Source of the DNA: Plesiocystis pacifica SIR-1
GTDB taxonomy: Bacteria; Myxococcota_A; Polyangia; Nannocystales; Nannocystaceae
Assembly (NCBI RefSeq): GCF_000170895.1
Contig: NZ_ABCS01000077.1
Span: forward strand, 1 to 48,272
DNA length: 48,272 bases
Reading direction: 5' to 3'
Part shown: piece by piece, positions 17,766 to 25,993 of the stretch
Layout: each line of letters starts with the position of its first letter
Position numbering within the stretch: position 1 is the first letter of the stretch
Program-made: the position numbers and the translations under genes
The notes under the pieces: generated by a model
The model's database searches: none
What the model was told of the DNA's origin: nothing
What the model saw: the letters and a program-made list of their open reading frames with translations, nothing else

Positions 17766-18728
17766 GTGCTCTACGACGTCATCATCGTCGGTGGCGGCCC
17801 CGCAGGCCTCGCCGCCGCCCTCACCCTCGGCCGCGCCCGTCGGCGGACCCTCCTGCTCGACAACGGCCCGCGCCGCAACGCGGCCGCGGCCAAGATCTAC
17901 AACTTCGTCACCCGCGACGGTACGCCCCCCGACGCGTTCCGCGAGCTCGGCCGCGCCCAGCTCGAGCGCTACCCCAAGGTCGAAACCCAAGACGCCCGCG
18001 TATCGACCATCGGCGGCTCCCTCGGAGCCTTCCGCGTCGCCCTCGTCGACGGCCCCACGCTGACGGCCAAGCGCGTGCTGCTGTGCACCGGGATGATCGA
18101 CGAGCGCCTGCCCCTGCCCGGCTTCGACGCGGTCTGGGGCACCCACGCCTACCAGTGCCCCTACTGCCACGGCTGGGAGGTCCAAGACCAGCGCTGGGGC
18201 TTCCTGCTGCTCCCGGGCCAGGAAGCCCACGCCTTGCCCTTCGCGGCCCTGCTGCGCGGCTGGACCGATCGGGTCACCGGCTTCCTCGCCGAGGGTGCAG
18301 CGCTCCCCGACGCGGTCCGCGACCAGCTCGCAGGACTCGGCGTCCAGCTCGAGGGCGCCCCGGCCCGCCTGGTCACCGAGGACGGCGCGCTCGCGGCCGT
18401 CGAGCTGTCGACGGGGGCGCGCGTGGCCATCGACGTCCTCTACGCCCACCCGCCCCAGCGCCAGGTCGAGCTCGTCCGCGCCCTCGACCCCGAGCTCGAC
18501 GAGCAGGGCTACGTGCGCGTCGACGCTGCGACCGGCGAGACCTCCATCCCCGGCGTGCACGCGGCGGGCGACCTGACCACGCGCATGCAAGCGGCGCTGC
18601 TCGCCGCAGCGAGCGGGAGCCGGACCGCGGCCGCGATGAACCTCGCCCTGGCTATGCCAACGGCGCCCGAGCAGCCGAGCGCCACGCCGCCGGGGTCAGC
18701 TCGTAGTGCCGCCGGAACAGCCGGATGA
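17766..18728 (+). CDS. Thioredoxin-reductase-like FAD oxidoreductase
   Basis: About 320 residues from the GTG at 17766, chosen because VLYDVIIVGGGPAGLAAALT starts the FAD-binding Rossmann fold directly (GGGPAG 9-14). The redox motif CPYC lies at 131-134 in YQCPYCHGWEV, and the C-terminal FAD motif is IPGVHAAGDLTTRMQAAL. The second, NADPH-binding glycine motif between these is poorly visible. The layout and CxxCxGWE context match small TrxR-like enzymes of the GliT/HlmI/DepH group, which oxidise dithiols rather than serve thioredoxin. That makes a dithiol oxidase or an NAD(P)H-poor oxidoreductase more likely than true TrxR. Its 3' end overlaps the convergent AraC gene by 77 bases. Confidence 0.85.
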   Translation: MLYDVIIVGGGPAGLAAALTLGRARRRTLLLDNGPRRNAAAAKIYNFVTRDGTPPDAFRELGRAQLERYPKVETQDARVSTIGGSLGAFRVALVDGPTLTAKRVLLCTGMIDERLPLPGFDAVWGTHAYQCPYCHGWEVQDQRWGFLLLPGQEAHALPFAALLRGWTDRVTGFLAEGAALPDAVRDQLAGLGVQLEGAPARLVTEDGALAAVELSTGARVAIDVLYAHPPQRQVELVRALDPELDEQGYVRVDAATGETSIPGVHAAGDLTTRMQAALLAAASGSRTAAAMNLALAMPTAPEQPSATPPGSARSAAGTAG

Positions 18729-19491
18729 AGTGGGTGGGGTCGCGATAGCCGACGCGCTCGGCGATGATCTCGACCATCTCGTCGGTGTACTTCAGGCGCC
18801 GGCAGGCCTCCGCGAGGCGCCCCTCGATGATCCACGCCTTGACGGACTTGCCCGTGGCCCGACGCAGCGCCGTCGACACGTGGGCGGGCGAGCGGTGCAC
18901 CGCCCTGGCGACGTCGCCGACGGTGATCGGCTCGAGGCAGCGGCGCTCGATGAAGGCCAGGGCGTCGCCGACGAGGCTCCCCGGGACCTCGCTGGTGTGC
19001 ACGGCGGTCGCGGCCCGGGAGACCTCGGCGAGGATCAGCGAGAGCAAGCTGCGCTGGGCGAGGGCGCCGTGGGGGCTCGGCGCCCGCGCGGTCGTCTCGG
19101 CGTCGAGCTCGGCGCACAGCGTGGCGAGGAACTCGCGGCGCGCGTCGGGGATCGGGACCACCGTCGACGCCCCCGCGCGCACGCGGTCGAAGGGTCCGTA
19201 GAGCGAGCCGACCTCCGTGCCCGCGAAGCAGGGCGGGCAAAAGCGGACGCCCCAAAACTCGAGGCTGTCGGCGGACACCATGCGGTGCTGGGAGCCCGCG
19301 GGGATCAGGTAGGCGTCGCCCGGGCGAAGGCAAAAGCGCTGGCCCTGGTCGACCACCGCCTCGCCCTCGAGCACGAAGCCGAGCACCGAGTAGCTGTGCA
19401 CCGCCGAGGCGTGGGGCTCGACCCTCTCCCACGCTTGGCGGCGCGCCGCGACCGGCTGTCCGCGGTCCGTGGGTGAGGCCGTATCGTCCAC
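18652..19491 (-). CDS. AraC-family transcriptional regulator with cupin-type N-domain
   Basis: 279 residues from a GTG start with TAATTT eight bases upstream. The N-terminal part reads like an AraC cupin domain (VLGFVLEGEAVVDQGQRFCL, PGDAYLIPAGSQHRMVSADS). The last 100 residues hold two helix-turn-helix motifs: ITVGDVARAVHRSPAHVSTALRR and MVEIIAERVGYRDPTHFIRLFRRHY, ending in TPAAWR, the standard AraC C-terminus. It presumably binds a small effector and regulates nearby or distant genes. It converges on the flavoprotein gene with a 77-base overlap, so each transcript reads into the other; a regulatory link is possible but not shown. Confidence 0.93.
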   Translation of the reverse strand: MDDTASPTDRGQPVAARRQAWERVEPHASAVHSYSVLGFVLEGEAVVDQGQRFCLRPGDAYLIPAGSQHRMVSADSLEFWGVRFCPPCFAGTEVGSLYGPFDRVRAGASTVVPIPDARREFLATLCAELDAETTARAPSPHGALAQRSLLSLILAEVSRAATAVHTSEVPGSLVGDALAFIERRCLEPITVGDVARAVHRSPAHVSTALRRATGKSVKAWIIEGRLAEACRRLKYTDEMVEIIAERVGYRDPTHFIRLFRRHYELTPAAWRSAARAPLA

Positions 19492-19573
19492 AGAGCCTCA
19501 AATTAGTGTAGCCAGAGACAACACGCAAGCCACTTGCACCTCGCCCCTGGCCGCATCGGGGGCGCCGCCTCGC

Positions 19574-20335
19574 TCAGAAGCAGCCGGCCATGTTGCCGCA
19601 AGCGAACATCGCGTTGGCCGTGTCGAGGTTGACCTGGGCGGGCATGACCTGCGCCGCGCAGTCGGTGAGGCAGGCGTTGAGCGCCCCGCCCCCGGCGACG
19701 CAGCCGCCCACGCACACGGTCACGTCCACGCACTCTTGCTCGTCTGCGCAAGCGTCGAGCAGACCCTCGCAGTTGGCCTCGACGCAGGCGACCTGGTTGC
19801 TAAAAGGCGCCCAGCAGTCCGGCGCGCACGAGAGCTGGTTCTCGACCCCATCGCACGCGCCGTTGCCACACTCGGCCCCCATGCCGCCCCCGCCCCCGTT
19901 GGGGCAGTCCGCGAGGCAGCTGGTCGAGTTCTCCGGCGGCTCGCAGATCGAGTCGCCGCAGCTCCCGTCGACGGGCGCGCAGTCCATGGCGCAGCTGCTC
20001 GCCTCGCCCTCGCTGCACTCCCCGTCGCCGCAGTCGGCCCCGCGGCCCTCGGCGTCGATGGTCCGCGCGTAGGCCGCGTCGACCTGGGTCAGCGCCGGGA
20101 GCTGGGCCCCCAGCACGACCACCGGATCCGCGGGACGGTCGAGGCCCGCCGGCGTGTCGGACCCGCCCCCGCTGGTCTCGCCCTCGCTCGTCTCGCCCTC
20201 GCTCGTCTCGCTCGTCTCGCCCGTCTCGCCCGTCTCGGCGTCCTCACCGACCTCGTCGTCGTTCGAGCCGAGGCCCCCAGCCGACGACGGAGCCGACGAG
20301 CTCGGCACCGGCGAAAACCCCGTGCTCGTCCCCAC
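19574..20335 (-). CDS. Cys-rich lipoprotein-like protein lacking its signal peptide
   Basis: About 250 residues if the GTG at 20335 is used. The coding signal (G/C third positions) is clear only from about 20265 downward, beginning with SNDDEVGEDAETG, then a Gly/Glu/Thr/Ser linker typical of myxobacterial lipoproteins. After this come three repeats of CGDGECSEGEASSCAMDC type (about 100-160), and a C-terminal part with many Cys (CVEANCEGLLDACADEQECV, CLTDCAAQ, CGNMAGC). Proteins like this are normally exported, but no signal peptide or lipobox exists in any upstream frame before a stop at about 20377. It lies head to head with the next gene, and the two overlap. I infer that the 5' end has been lost or rearranged; it may be a pseudogene. 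Confidence 0.6.
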   Translation of the reverse strand: MGTSTGFSPVPSSSAPSSAGGLGSNDDEVGEDAETGETGETSETSEGETSEGETSGGGSDTPAGLDRPADPVVVLGAQLPALTQVDAAYARTIDAEGRGADCGDGECSEGEASSCAMDCAPVDGSCGDSICEPPENSTSCLADCPNGGGGGMGAECGNGACDGVENQLSCAPDCWAPFSNQVACVEANCEGLLDACADEQECVDVTVCVGGCVAGGGALNACLTDCAAQVMPAQVNLDTANAMFACGNMAGCF

Positions 20336-21494
20336 CGGCGTGTGTCTGTCGGAGTCAGGCCTGAACGCCTTCGGCTACCGCCACCAGTGCACCGGCATCC
20401 TGGCTCTCTCCTTCGAGGGCACCGTCGTGGTCGCCGGGACAACCTACGACTTCGAGAGTGGGACGTCCTTCGACTCCGGCCCCGGCGCCTCGAACCCCAC
20501 GTGGTGGGAGCAGCCCGACGCCTACGACACCCCCCTCGTCGCAGCCTGCTGCGGCCCATACGACTACGACCTCAACGCTGCGGGGCAGGCAGAGAAGACC
20601 CCCTACGTCAACAACTGCATCGCCGACTCCGTGCAGCAAGCCTGCATCGGGATGCCGGCCTTCATCGAGAAGCTCGCCGCCGAGCTGCCTCCGGATACAG
20701 ACCACGAGGAGCTGATCCAGGGCCAGATGGCCAAGATGGCCGAGCATATCGACACCCACACCGACGAGTGCTTTTGGAGCCTGTACGAGCAGGCTCCGGG
20801 TCCCTCGGGAGCCGCGTGGAACGAGCTCGGGGGCACGACCTACGCGTTTTGCTGGACATCCAACGACTGCGCGACCGTGACACTCGGGGCCTCTCGAATC
20901 GACGACTGGACGACCGTCCATGACATCCCCGACCCCGACCCCGTCCCCGAATGGGCGACCTGCGTGAACTGGGACGACAACAACACTTCGGTGATTCCGA
21001 CGGCGAGCGTCGCAGTCCCCGGCTACGACGCGGTGGCGTCGTCCTCGCTCGCGCCGGGGGCCAGCCTCTCTCTGTCTTCGACCTTCGGCACGCAAGGCCT
21101 CACCCTCGACACGACCGCTTCGGCCATGACCACGGCGACGAACTCTGCGACCACCGCGATGATCGTCTCGCAGCTCAACCTCATCGGCGCGACACCAACT
21201 GCCGGGCCGAGCGCAGATCCCAAGCCGATCTACGACTCCAAGCTGGCCCTCGATGGACCCCTCGAGCCCCTCATCTTCGGGACGAAGTGGGTCGTGACAC
21301 CAGGGGATGCGGTGTTCATCGCAGCGGTCCACTTTGACGGAGGCAGCCGCGTGGTCGAGATGGTCAACGCCACGCGCTCGAGCTTCTGGCAGACCAGCAC
21401 GGGCTGGGAGTTCGCCCCCTTCGAGCTCGAGTACGAAGACGGCGCAGGCATCATCTGGACCCTCACCATCGACGATCTCCGATTCACCCCGTAG
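20154..21494 (+). CDS. Hypothetical exported-type protein lacking its signal peptide
   Basis: The frame is open from 20154 (446 residues), but plus-strand coding bias begins only near 20275, at ADDGADELGTGENPVLVPTG; the earlier part is antisense to the linker of the opposite gene. GTG codons near 20322 could serve as start. The body has paired Cys (HQCTG, AACCGPYDY, NNCIADSVQQACIG, DECFW, AFCWTSNDC, ATCVNW) and a Ser/Thr/Ala-rich beta-like C-terminal half ending in WTLTIDDLRFTP, which suggests an extracytoplasmic protein. The acidic beginning looks like the first residues after a lipobox Cys, but no signal peptide is encoded upstream. I do not recognise a family. Together with the previous entry it looks like a damaged divergent pair. 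Confidence 0.6.
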   Translation: MSDPPPLVSPSLVSPSLVSLVSPVSPVSASSPTSSSFEPRPPADDGADELGTGENPVLVPTGVCLSESGLNAFGYRHQCTGILALSFEGTVVVAGTTYDFESGTSFDSGPGASNPTWWEQPDAYDTPLVAACCGPYDYDLNAAGQAEKTPYVNNCIADSVQQACIGMPAFIEKLAAELPPDTDHEELIQGQMAKMAEHIDTHTDECFWSLYEQAPGPSGAAWNELGGTTYAFCWTSNDCATVTLGASRIDDWTTVHDIPDPDPVPEWATCVNWDDNNTSVIPTASVAVPGYDAVASSSLAPGASLSLSSTFGTQGLTLDTTASAMTTATNSATTAMIVSQLNLIGATPTAGPSADPKPIYDSKLALDGPLEPLIFGTKWVVTPGDAVFIAAVHFDGGSRVVEMVNATRSSFWQTSTGWEFAPFELEYEDGAGIIWTLTIDDLRFTP

Positions 21495-21596
21495 ACCATC
21501 GACTTCACCCAGCCATCAACGCCTGGGCAATCAAGCCATCGAGCAGCTCCGCGAAGGCCTCGACCCCGCGCACCCGCGCCTCCAGGCTCGCGCCGC

Positions 21597-22145
21597 TCAC
21601 TCCGGCTTCGGCTTCTTGGCCTTCTTCGCCTTCCGCTCGCGCACCGGCTTGCCCTCGAGCTCGCGCCAGGTCAGCCACATGCGCATGTCGAACTCGACCT
21701 GGTGGTACTCGGGCAGCATGTGCTCGCACAGCCGATAAAAGGCCTTGTCGTGGTCGCGCTCGCGCAGGTGGGCGAGCTCGTGGACGACGATCATCTCGAG
21801 GAAGGCCAGCGGGCCCTGCTTGAACACGCTCGCCACGCGCAGCTCGTGCTTGGTCTTGAGCTTCGCGCCCTGGACCCGGGTCGCGTAGGTGTGCAGACCC
21901 AGGGCGTGGTTGAGGGTGCTGATCTTGTCGCAGTAGCGCACCTTGCTCAGCGGCTTGGACTGGCTCATCTTGGCGCGCTTGATGCCCATCGCGAACTCGT
22001 AGAGCGCGGCGTTGCTCTGGATCTCGTGGCCCTCGGGGTAGCGGCGCGCGAGCACCTCCCCGAGTCGGCCGTCGTCGATGAGCCCCTGAACCTGCGCGCG
22101 CAGGCCCTCCGAGTAGTGGGCCAGGTATTTCGAGGGGGAGGCCAA
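21597..22145 (-). CDS. YgjP-like (DUF45) metallopeptidase
   Basis: 182 residues from a TTG at 22145. This start is chosen because a perfect TATACT lies seven bases upstream and because the family's N-terminal part follows directly. The metal site HELAH (122-126) in IVVHELAHLRERDHD, with a third His at 132 and KAFYRLCEHMLPEY after it, is the HExxH...H arrangement of YgjP/WLM-type zinc metallopeptidases. Family members often sit with restriction or nucleotide-metabolism genes, which is not the case here. The C-terminus is Lys/Arg-rich (KPVRERKAKKAKKPKPE) and may bind nucleic acid (inference). It is cytoplasmic and divergent from the cytochrome gene. Confidence 0.85.
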   Translation of the reverse strand: MASPSKYLAHYSEGLRAQVQGLIDDGRLGEVLARRYPEGHEIQSNAALYEFAMGIKRAKMSQSKPLSKVRYCDKISTLNHALGLHTYATRVQGAKLKTKHELRVASVFKQGPLAFLEMIVVHELAHLRERDHDKAFYRLCEHMLPEYHQVEFDMRMWLTWRELEGKPVRERKAKKAKKPKPE

Positions 22146-22152
22146 GGCGCGC

Positions 22153-22158
22153 AGTATA
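22153..22158 (-). promoter_or_regulatory. -10 box TATACT, putative leaderless promoter
   Basis: On the minus strand TATACT ends seven bases before the TTG start at 22145, which supports that start. Confidence 0.55.
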
Positions 22159-22247
22159 GGCCCGAGGCGGCAAAAGCTGCCGGGCCCTGGCCTCCCGCCC
22201 GCAGCCGTGTACTCTCCCTGCGCTCGCAACCCGAGCTCGCTCCGTCC

Positions 22248-22640
22248 ATGTCTCGCGCCACCGCCGCCCTCGCCATCCTCACGACCGCGTCCATCGCAGC
22301 CATCATCGCGCTGCTCGCCTCCTCCACGGCCTGCAACAGCGGCGGCGGCATGGACCCCAAGGTCGAGGCCAAGAAGATCTGGGTCGACCGCTGCGTGACC
22401 TGCCACGGCGATCAGGGCAAGGGCGACGGACCGACCTCCGCCGCGCTCTTGGTCAAGCCGCGCTCCTTCGGCGACCCCGGCTGGCAGTCGAGCGTGACCA
22501 ACGAGCGCATCGCCACGGTCATCGTCAAGGGCGGCACCTCCGTGGGCCTGAGCGACGTGATGGCCCCCAACGCCGACCTGGCCTCGAAGCCCGAGGTCGT
22601 CGAGGCGCTGGTCCGGATCATCCGCAGCCAGGCGAAGTAG
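22248..22640 (+). CDS. Lipoprotein c-type cytochrome
   Basis: 130 residues. A lipoprotein signal peptide ends in ALLASSTAC (Cys29), followed by a short Asn/Ser/Gly linker. One haem c site, CVTCH, lies at 49-53, in KIWVDRCVTCHGDQGKGDGP. The likely axial Met is Met105 in GLSDVMAPNADL. This is a small class-I-like mono-haem cytochrome, an electron carrier anchored to the outer leaflet of the inner membrane or to the outer membrane. The usual PVMP-type loop is replaced by DVMAPN. No partner oxidase or reductase is nearby, so its electron donor and acceptor cannot be told. Confidence 0.9.
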   Translation: MSRATAALAILTTASIAAIIALLASSTACNSGGGMDPKVEAKKIWVDRCVTCHGDQGKGDGPTSAALLVKPRSFGDPGWQSSVTNERIATVIVKGGTSVGLSDVMAPNADLASKPEVVEALVRIIRSQAK

Positions 22641-22760
22641 GCCGCCCCCAGCGAAGCGACCCCCAAGCGAAGCCAGTTGTGACTCTGGCTCATTCGGGCG
22701 CGCGCGCAGCCTGGCTGCGGGCCTCGTCCATGGGAGTGGTCCCACGCGAGCTCGCGATGC

Positions 22761-22766
22761 TAGCTT
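22761..22766 (+). promoter_or_regulatory. -10-like box, putative leaderless promoter
   Basis: TAGCTT lies six bases before the ATG at 22773, with no Shine-Dalgarno between. Confidence 0.5.
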
Positions 22767-22772
22767 CGGGCC

Positions 22773-23639
22773 ATGCGTCATCGAAGCGTCGATAGAACGG
22801 CACGGATCGGAGCCTGCGTCCTCGCCCTGGGCTTGGCGACGGCCTGCGACAAGAGCCAGCCCGCGAGCGCCACCCCAGCCCAGGCCGACGCCGCCCCGGC
22901 CGAGCCCGCGAGCGAGCCCAGCCCGGCCGCGCCAGCCAGCACCGAGGACGCCATGGACCTCGACGCCTGCTGCGACAGCTGCGACACCATGAGCTGCACC
23001 GGCTGCGAGCTCCTGGCCGCGGGGGCGAGCTGCGCCAAGACCTCGGCGAGCTGCGACCGCGTCGAGGGCGAGCTCGACTGCTTCTCCCTCGACGTCGAGA
23101 CCGTCGACGGCTGCTGCCAGGCCTGCGAGACCGGCCTGTGCACGGGCTGCGAGCTCTTCGGCGCGGGCGAGTCCTGCGCGGGGGTCGAGGCCGTGTGCGA
23201 CCAGATCGGCGACGAGCTCGACTGCCTGCCCCTCGACGGGACCATCGGCGACGGCGAGGGCGACGGTGCAGGCAGCGGCTACGGCTTCGGCGGTCGGGGT
23301 GAGCGGGTCCCCAAGGTCACCCAGGCGAAGGCAGAGGTGTCCAGCGACGGCCTCGACAAGGACATCATCCGCCGCATCGTGCGGGCCCACATCAACGAGG
23401 TCCGCAGCTGCTACGACGCCGCCCTGGCCAAGAACCCCGAGGAGGGCGGGCGCCTGGCCGTCGAGTTCACCATCGCCGCCTCGGGCAAGGTCAGCTCGGC
23501 AGCGGTCAGCGAGAGCACCCTCGCGGACGCCGGGGTCGGGACCTGCGTGGCCTCGGCCATCGAGCGCTGGAAGTTCCCCAAGCCCAAGGGCGGGGCCGAG
23601 GTCACCGTGATCTACCCCTTCAACCTGACCGCCGGCTGA
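22773..23639 (+). CDS. Lipoprotein with duplicated Cys modules and AgmX/PglI C-terminal domain
   Basis: 288 residues. A lipoprotein signal ends in GLATAC (about Cys25), followed by an Ala/Pro/Glu linker. Then come two copies of a roughly 45-residue Cys-rich module (DACCDSCDTMSCTGCELLAA and DGCCQACETGLCTGCELFGA, each followed by C-x-n-C-D and a GELDC or DELDC end). A Gly-rich hinge leads to the AgmX/PglI domain (about 190-288) with DIIRRIVRAHINEVRSCYDA, LAVEFTIAASGKVSSAAVSE and WKFPKPKGGAEVTVIYPF. This TonB-C-like fold is common in myxobacterial motility and envelope proteins. I infer an envelope protein whose Cys modules are disulfide- or metal-stabilised. It ends nine bases from the convergent gene. 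Confidence 0.85.
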   Translation: MRHRSVDRTARIGACVLALGLATACDKSQPASATPAQADAAPAEPASEPSPAAPASTEDAMDLDACCDSCDTMSCTGCELLAAGASCAKTSASCDRVEGELDCFSLDVETVDGCCQACETGLCTGCELFGAGESCAGVEAVCDQIGDELDCLPLDGTIGDGEGDGAGSGYGFGGRGERVPKVTQAKAEVSSDGLDKDIIRRIVRAHINEVRSCYDAALAKNPEEGGRLAVEFTIAASGKVSSAAVSESTLADAGVGTCVASAIERWKFPKPKGGAEVTVIYPFNLTAG

Positions 23640-23648
23640 CGCAGACCG

Positions 23649-24587
23649 TCAACGCGGCGCCTCGATGGGGTAGCGCATCCCCGTCGCGTCGACGAGCTCC
23701 ACCGGGGCGCCCAGGGCCGCCGCGCGGGCGTAGGCCCGGGCCAGGCTCGGCGGCCCGGGGGGCGTGACCGGCGTGGCGATCTCCGAGCTCCCCTTGGCCC
23801 CCGCGGCCACGTGCATGCGGATCAGCCCGAGCTCCGGCGCGCCCTTTTTGCCCTGGCCGTCGAGCACGGTCAGCTCGAGGTCCGGGCTGTCGGCGGACAC
23901 CCCCATCAAGTACACCCGCGTCTGCCCGCGCACCTTCTTGGCCTTCTTCTTGCCTGGGCTCGGCGGCGCGACCTCGCGGAATACGAACAGCCGCCAGTCT
24001 CCGCCGGGATACTCGGCCTGCGCGGCGGCCAGGGCTCGCGCCATGGCGTCGAGGGCCCGGCGCTGACCCTCCGTCGGCGCCGTCGTGATCTCCACGGGCT
24101 CGAGGGCCTCGTCGGGGTCGAGGGCCACCGAGACCGTCAACCACCGCCGGGCCTCGCCCGCCTCGGCGCGGCCGTCCTCGAGGCTCGCCGCGTCCCAGGC
24201 GAAGTAGGCGACCTCCCCGGAATTGCCCACCGGGTCGATGGTCGCAATGCCCAGCGTGCGCGGGGGTCGGGCGCCGCCGTAGCGCTCGAGGGCCGCGTCG
24301 GTCAAGGCCTGCGCCCGCTGCATCCGCCACAGCTCGAGCCCCCGCGCCCGCGCGCCCTCGAGATCCTCGTCGCGCAGCGCCTGTGGCACGCGGCGCATGT
24401 CCGGCGAGGACGCGTCGACGTAGCCCGGGACCTCCGTGCTCTGTTCGCCGCTGGCCGCGTCGCAGCCGAGGTTCGCGACGCTCAGCGAGCCGGCCAGACC
24501 GACCAGGAGCAGCGCGGAGTTCCGAAGCCGCAGCGCGCCCGCGGCAGCTCGAGCGGTCGGGGGCGCGGGTGGGGTGCGAGGGCGCAT
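23649..24587 (-). CDS. Hypothetical lipoprotein
   Basis: 312 residues from the ATG at 24587, preferred to the ATG at 24608 because TAAGGT lies seven bases before it. The N-terminus is long and basic, followed by a hydrophobic stretch and LGC (SALLLVGLAGSLSVANLGC), a plausible lipobox. The mature protein is helical at first (VPQALRDEDLEGARARGLEL, MQRAQALTDAALERYG), then shows mixed beta segments with GNSGEVAYFAWD, WLTVSVALDPDEA and a basic KKKAKK patch. No known motif is found. It is tightly divergent from the YkgJ-like gene (36 bases between starts) and converges on the AgmX-domain gene. Confidence 0.75.
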   Translation of the reverse strand: MRPRTPPAPPTARAAAGALRLRNSALLLVGLAGSLSVANLGCDAASGEQSTEVPGYVDASSPDMRRVPQALRDEDLEGARARGLELWRMQRAQALTDAALERYGGARPPRTLGIATIDPVGNSGEVAYFAWDAASLEDGRAEAGEARRWLTVSVALDPDEALEPVEITTAPTEGQRRALDAMARALAAAQAEYPGGDWRLFVFREVAPPSPGKKKAKKVRGQTRVYLMGVSADSPDLELTVLDGQGKKGAPELGLIRMHVAAGAKGSSEIATPVTPPGPPSLARAYARAAALGAPVELVDATGMRYPIEAPR

Positions 24588-24594
24588 GCCGGAG

Positions 24595-24600
24595 ACCTTA
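24595..24600 (-). promoter_or_regulatory. -10-like box, putative leaderless promoter
   Basis: On the minus strand TAAGGT ends seven bases before the ATG at 24587. Confidence 0.45.
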
Positions 24601-24623
24601 GCCGCCATCGCGCCGTGGTAAAA

Positions 24624-25490
24624 ATGAGCACCGTGGTTCGCCTTCGCGTGGTCGATGAGGACGGTCGCTCCGCAGCCCAGCGCAGCCAGGAGCTGCACCG
24701 CGCGCGCGACCAGCCCGAGTCGCGCGCGCGCCTCGAGGCCGTGCTCGCGCCCCTGCACAAAGCGCAGCGCCTGGTCGAGTCGGCCCTCGAGCGGCGCGCC
24801 CAGGCCCACGCTCGAGGCGGCACCCAAGGCGGCGCCGCGGCCAACGACGCGACCTTGACCGTGCCCGCCGGCGTGTGGCCCCTGCTCGACGAGGCCTACG
24901 CCGCCCTCGACGTCTACCTCGCCCACCTGCTGCACACCGCCGCCATCGACCCCGCCTGCGCCCCGCGCTGCTCGGCCTGCTGCACCGACCTCCCGCCGAT
25001 CTTGCCCATCGAGGCCCTGCGCATGCTCCGGGCCCTGCGCCGCGACGTCCCCGAGCGCGCGCCCAAGCGGATCCAACGCGCCGTCGAGCTCGCCCGCGCC
25101 TTCCAGCGCCACCTGCACCAGTCCGCCGGCGGCGTCGAGCTGCTCCGCGACAAGACCCTCGACACCAGCGCGCCCAGCTACCGCGAGGCCCAGATCGGCT
25201 GGCGCCGCCTCGGCCACCCCTGCCCCATCCTCGGCGACGACGGCAGCTGCAGCCAGTACGCCGACCGCCCGCTGAGCTGCCGGGCCCACGTGCACGTCGA
25301 GGACCCCGCCCACTGCGAGCCCCAGAGCCCGCGCTTTTTGATCGCCGAGCGCCCCCCGCTGTGGGGCCACGTGCGCGAGTGCGAGGTCGAGGTCGCCCTG
25401 GCCAGCCTGGGCAAGCTGCTCGGGCTCCCCGGCGTGCCCAACCTGCACTGGGGCATGGCGCAGCTCCACGGGCACCCGAGCGCTGGCTGA
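24624..25490 (+). CDS. YkgJ-family Cys-cluster protein
   Basis: 288 residues. The Cys cluster of the YkgJ/UPF0153 family is visible in two parts: ACAPRCSACCTDLPPILPIE (about 110-130) and GHPCPILGDDGSCSQYADRP with LSCRAHVHV after it (about 195-225). These Cys are thought to bind zinc or an iron-sulfur centre; the function is not settled. The N-terminal 85 residues are an Arg/Ala/Glu-rich helical extension not typical of the short family members. The start at 24624 sits within AAAATG, with no Shine-Dalgarno. An MITE-like element was inserted 16 bases after the stop codon, so the gene is intact. Confidence 0.85.
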   Translation: MSTVVRLRVVDEDGRSAAQRSQELHRARDQPESRARLEAVLAPLHKAQRLVESALERRAQAHARGGTQGGAAANDATLTVPAGVWPLLDEAYAALDVYLAHLLHTAAIDPACAPRCSACCTDLPPILPIEALRMLRALRRDVPERAPKRIQRAVELARAFQRHLHQSAGGVELLRDKTLDTSAPSYREAQIGWRRLGHPCPILGDDGSCSQYADRPLSCRAHVHVEDPAHCEPQSPRFLIAERPPLWGHVRECEVEVALASLGKLLGLPGVPNLHWGMAQLHGHPSAG

Positions 25491-25506
25491 TTGCCAGCGC
25501 TCTCTA

Positions 25507-25669
25507 GTACCGCGTGTCCGAAGTCCGCGCCGGGTTTGGAGCGGCACTGGAACCCGAATGGCTGTGTCGCCGCTCCTCGCAGTGGGGTCCACCACAGCGT
25601 CGTCGCGGCTCCTTGCCCTCGGGTCCCAGCGATGCCCCAAACCCGGCACGAACTTCAGACACGCGGTAC
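25507..25669. mobile_element. MITE-like element, 163 bp, IS630/Tc1-type ends
   Basis: The ends are inverted repeats starting GTACCGCGTGTC on both sides. Counted with the flanking CTA, 35 of 39 bases match, and weaker pairing continues for about 15 more, so the element can fold into a long hairpin. Both ends are flanked by TA inside CTAG (25504-25507 and 25669-25672 contexts), as expected for insertion into a CTAG target with TA duplication, which is the habit of the IS630/Tc1-mariner group. No transposase is encoded. It lies directly after the YkgJ-like gene and may also terminate its transcript. Confidence 0.75.
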
Positions 25670-25867
25670 TAGCTTTGATGGAGGGGCTTCGCAGCCACCT
25701 CCCCCGCGCCGGCAAAGCCGTCACGGGTCCCCCTCCCCTTTACCCCCTTCGAACCCAACCCACCGAGATCGCTGCTGTTTCGCATGTGGTGGGGGTTCTG
25801 GGCCAGTTTGGCGCTTCCTTAGAAGTGCTCCTCAGTCTCTCTCGTCCCGCCTGATCCCGGCGAGTCG

Positions 25868-25887
25868 GTGGAGACATCCTGGAGACG
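25868..25887 (+). other. Candidate left attachment site
   Basis: GTGGAGACATCCTGGAGACG, 18 of 20 bases identical to 38292-38311 next to the integrase gene. Related TGGAGA and GTCTCCAC motifs lie nearby and could be recombinase arm or core sites. Confidence 0.4.
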
Positions 25888-25963
25888 ACCATCGGGCCGA
25901 CTTGGCACGGTTCTCCGTGGCCACATCGACCCGTTTTCGTCTCCACAACCCCAACCACGACGA

Positions 25964-25993
25964 CGAGCCGGACCCATCCCGGGGCCCGGCTCG
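25964..25993 (-). terminator. Hairpin downstream of the membrane-protein operon
   Basis: CGAGCCGG at 25964-25971 pairs with CCGGCTCG at 25986-25993, 20 bases beyond the stop of the last operon gene. No strong T-run. Confidence 0.5.

Noticed and set aside
25673..25760. Second MITE or REP element beside the first
   Set aside because: CTTTG...CAAAG and C-rich blocks are present, but the arms do not pair beyond five bases and no target duplication is seen.
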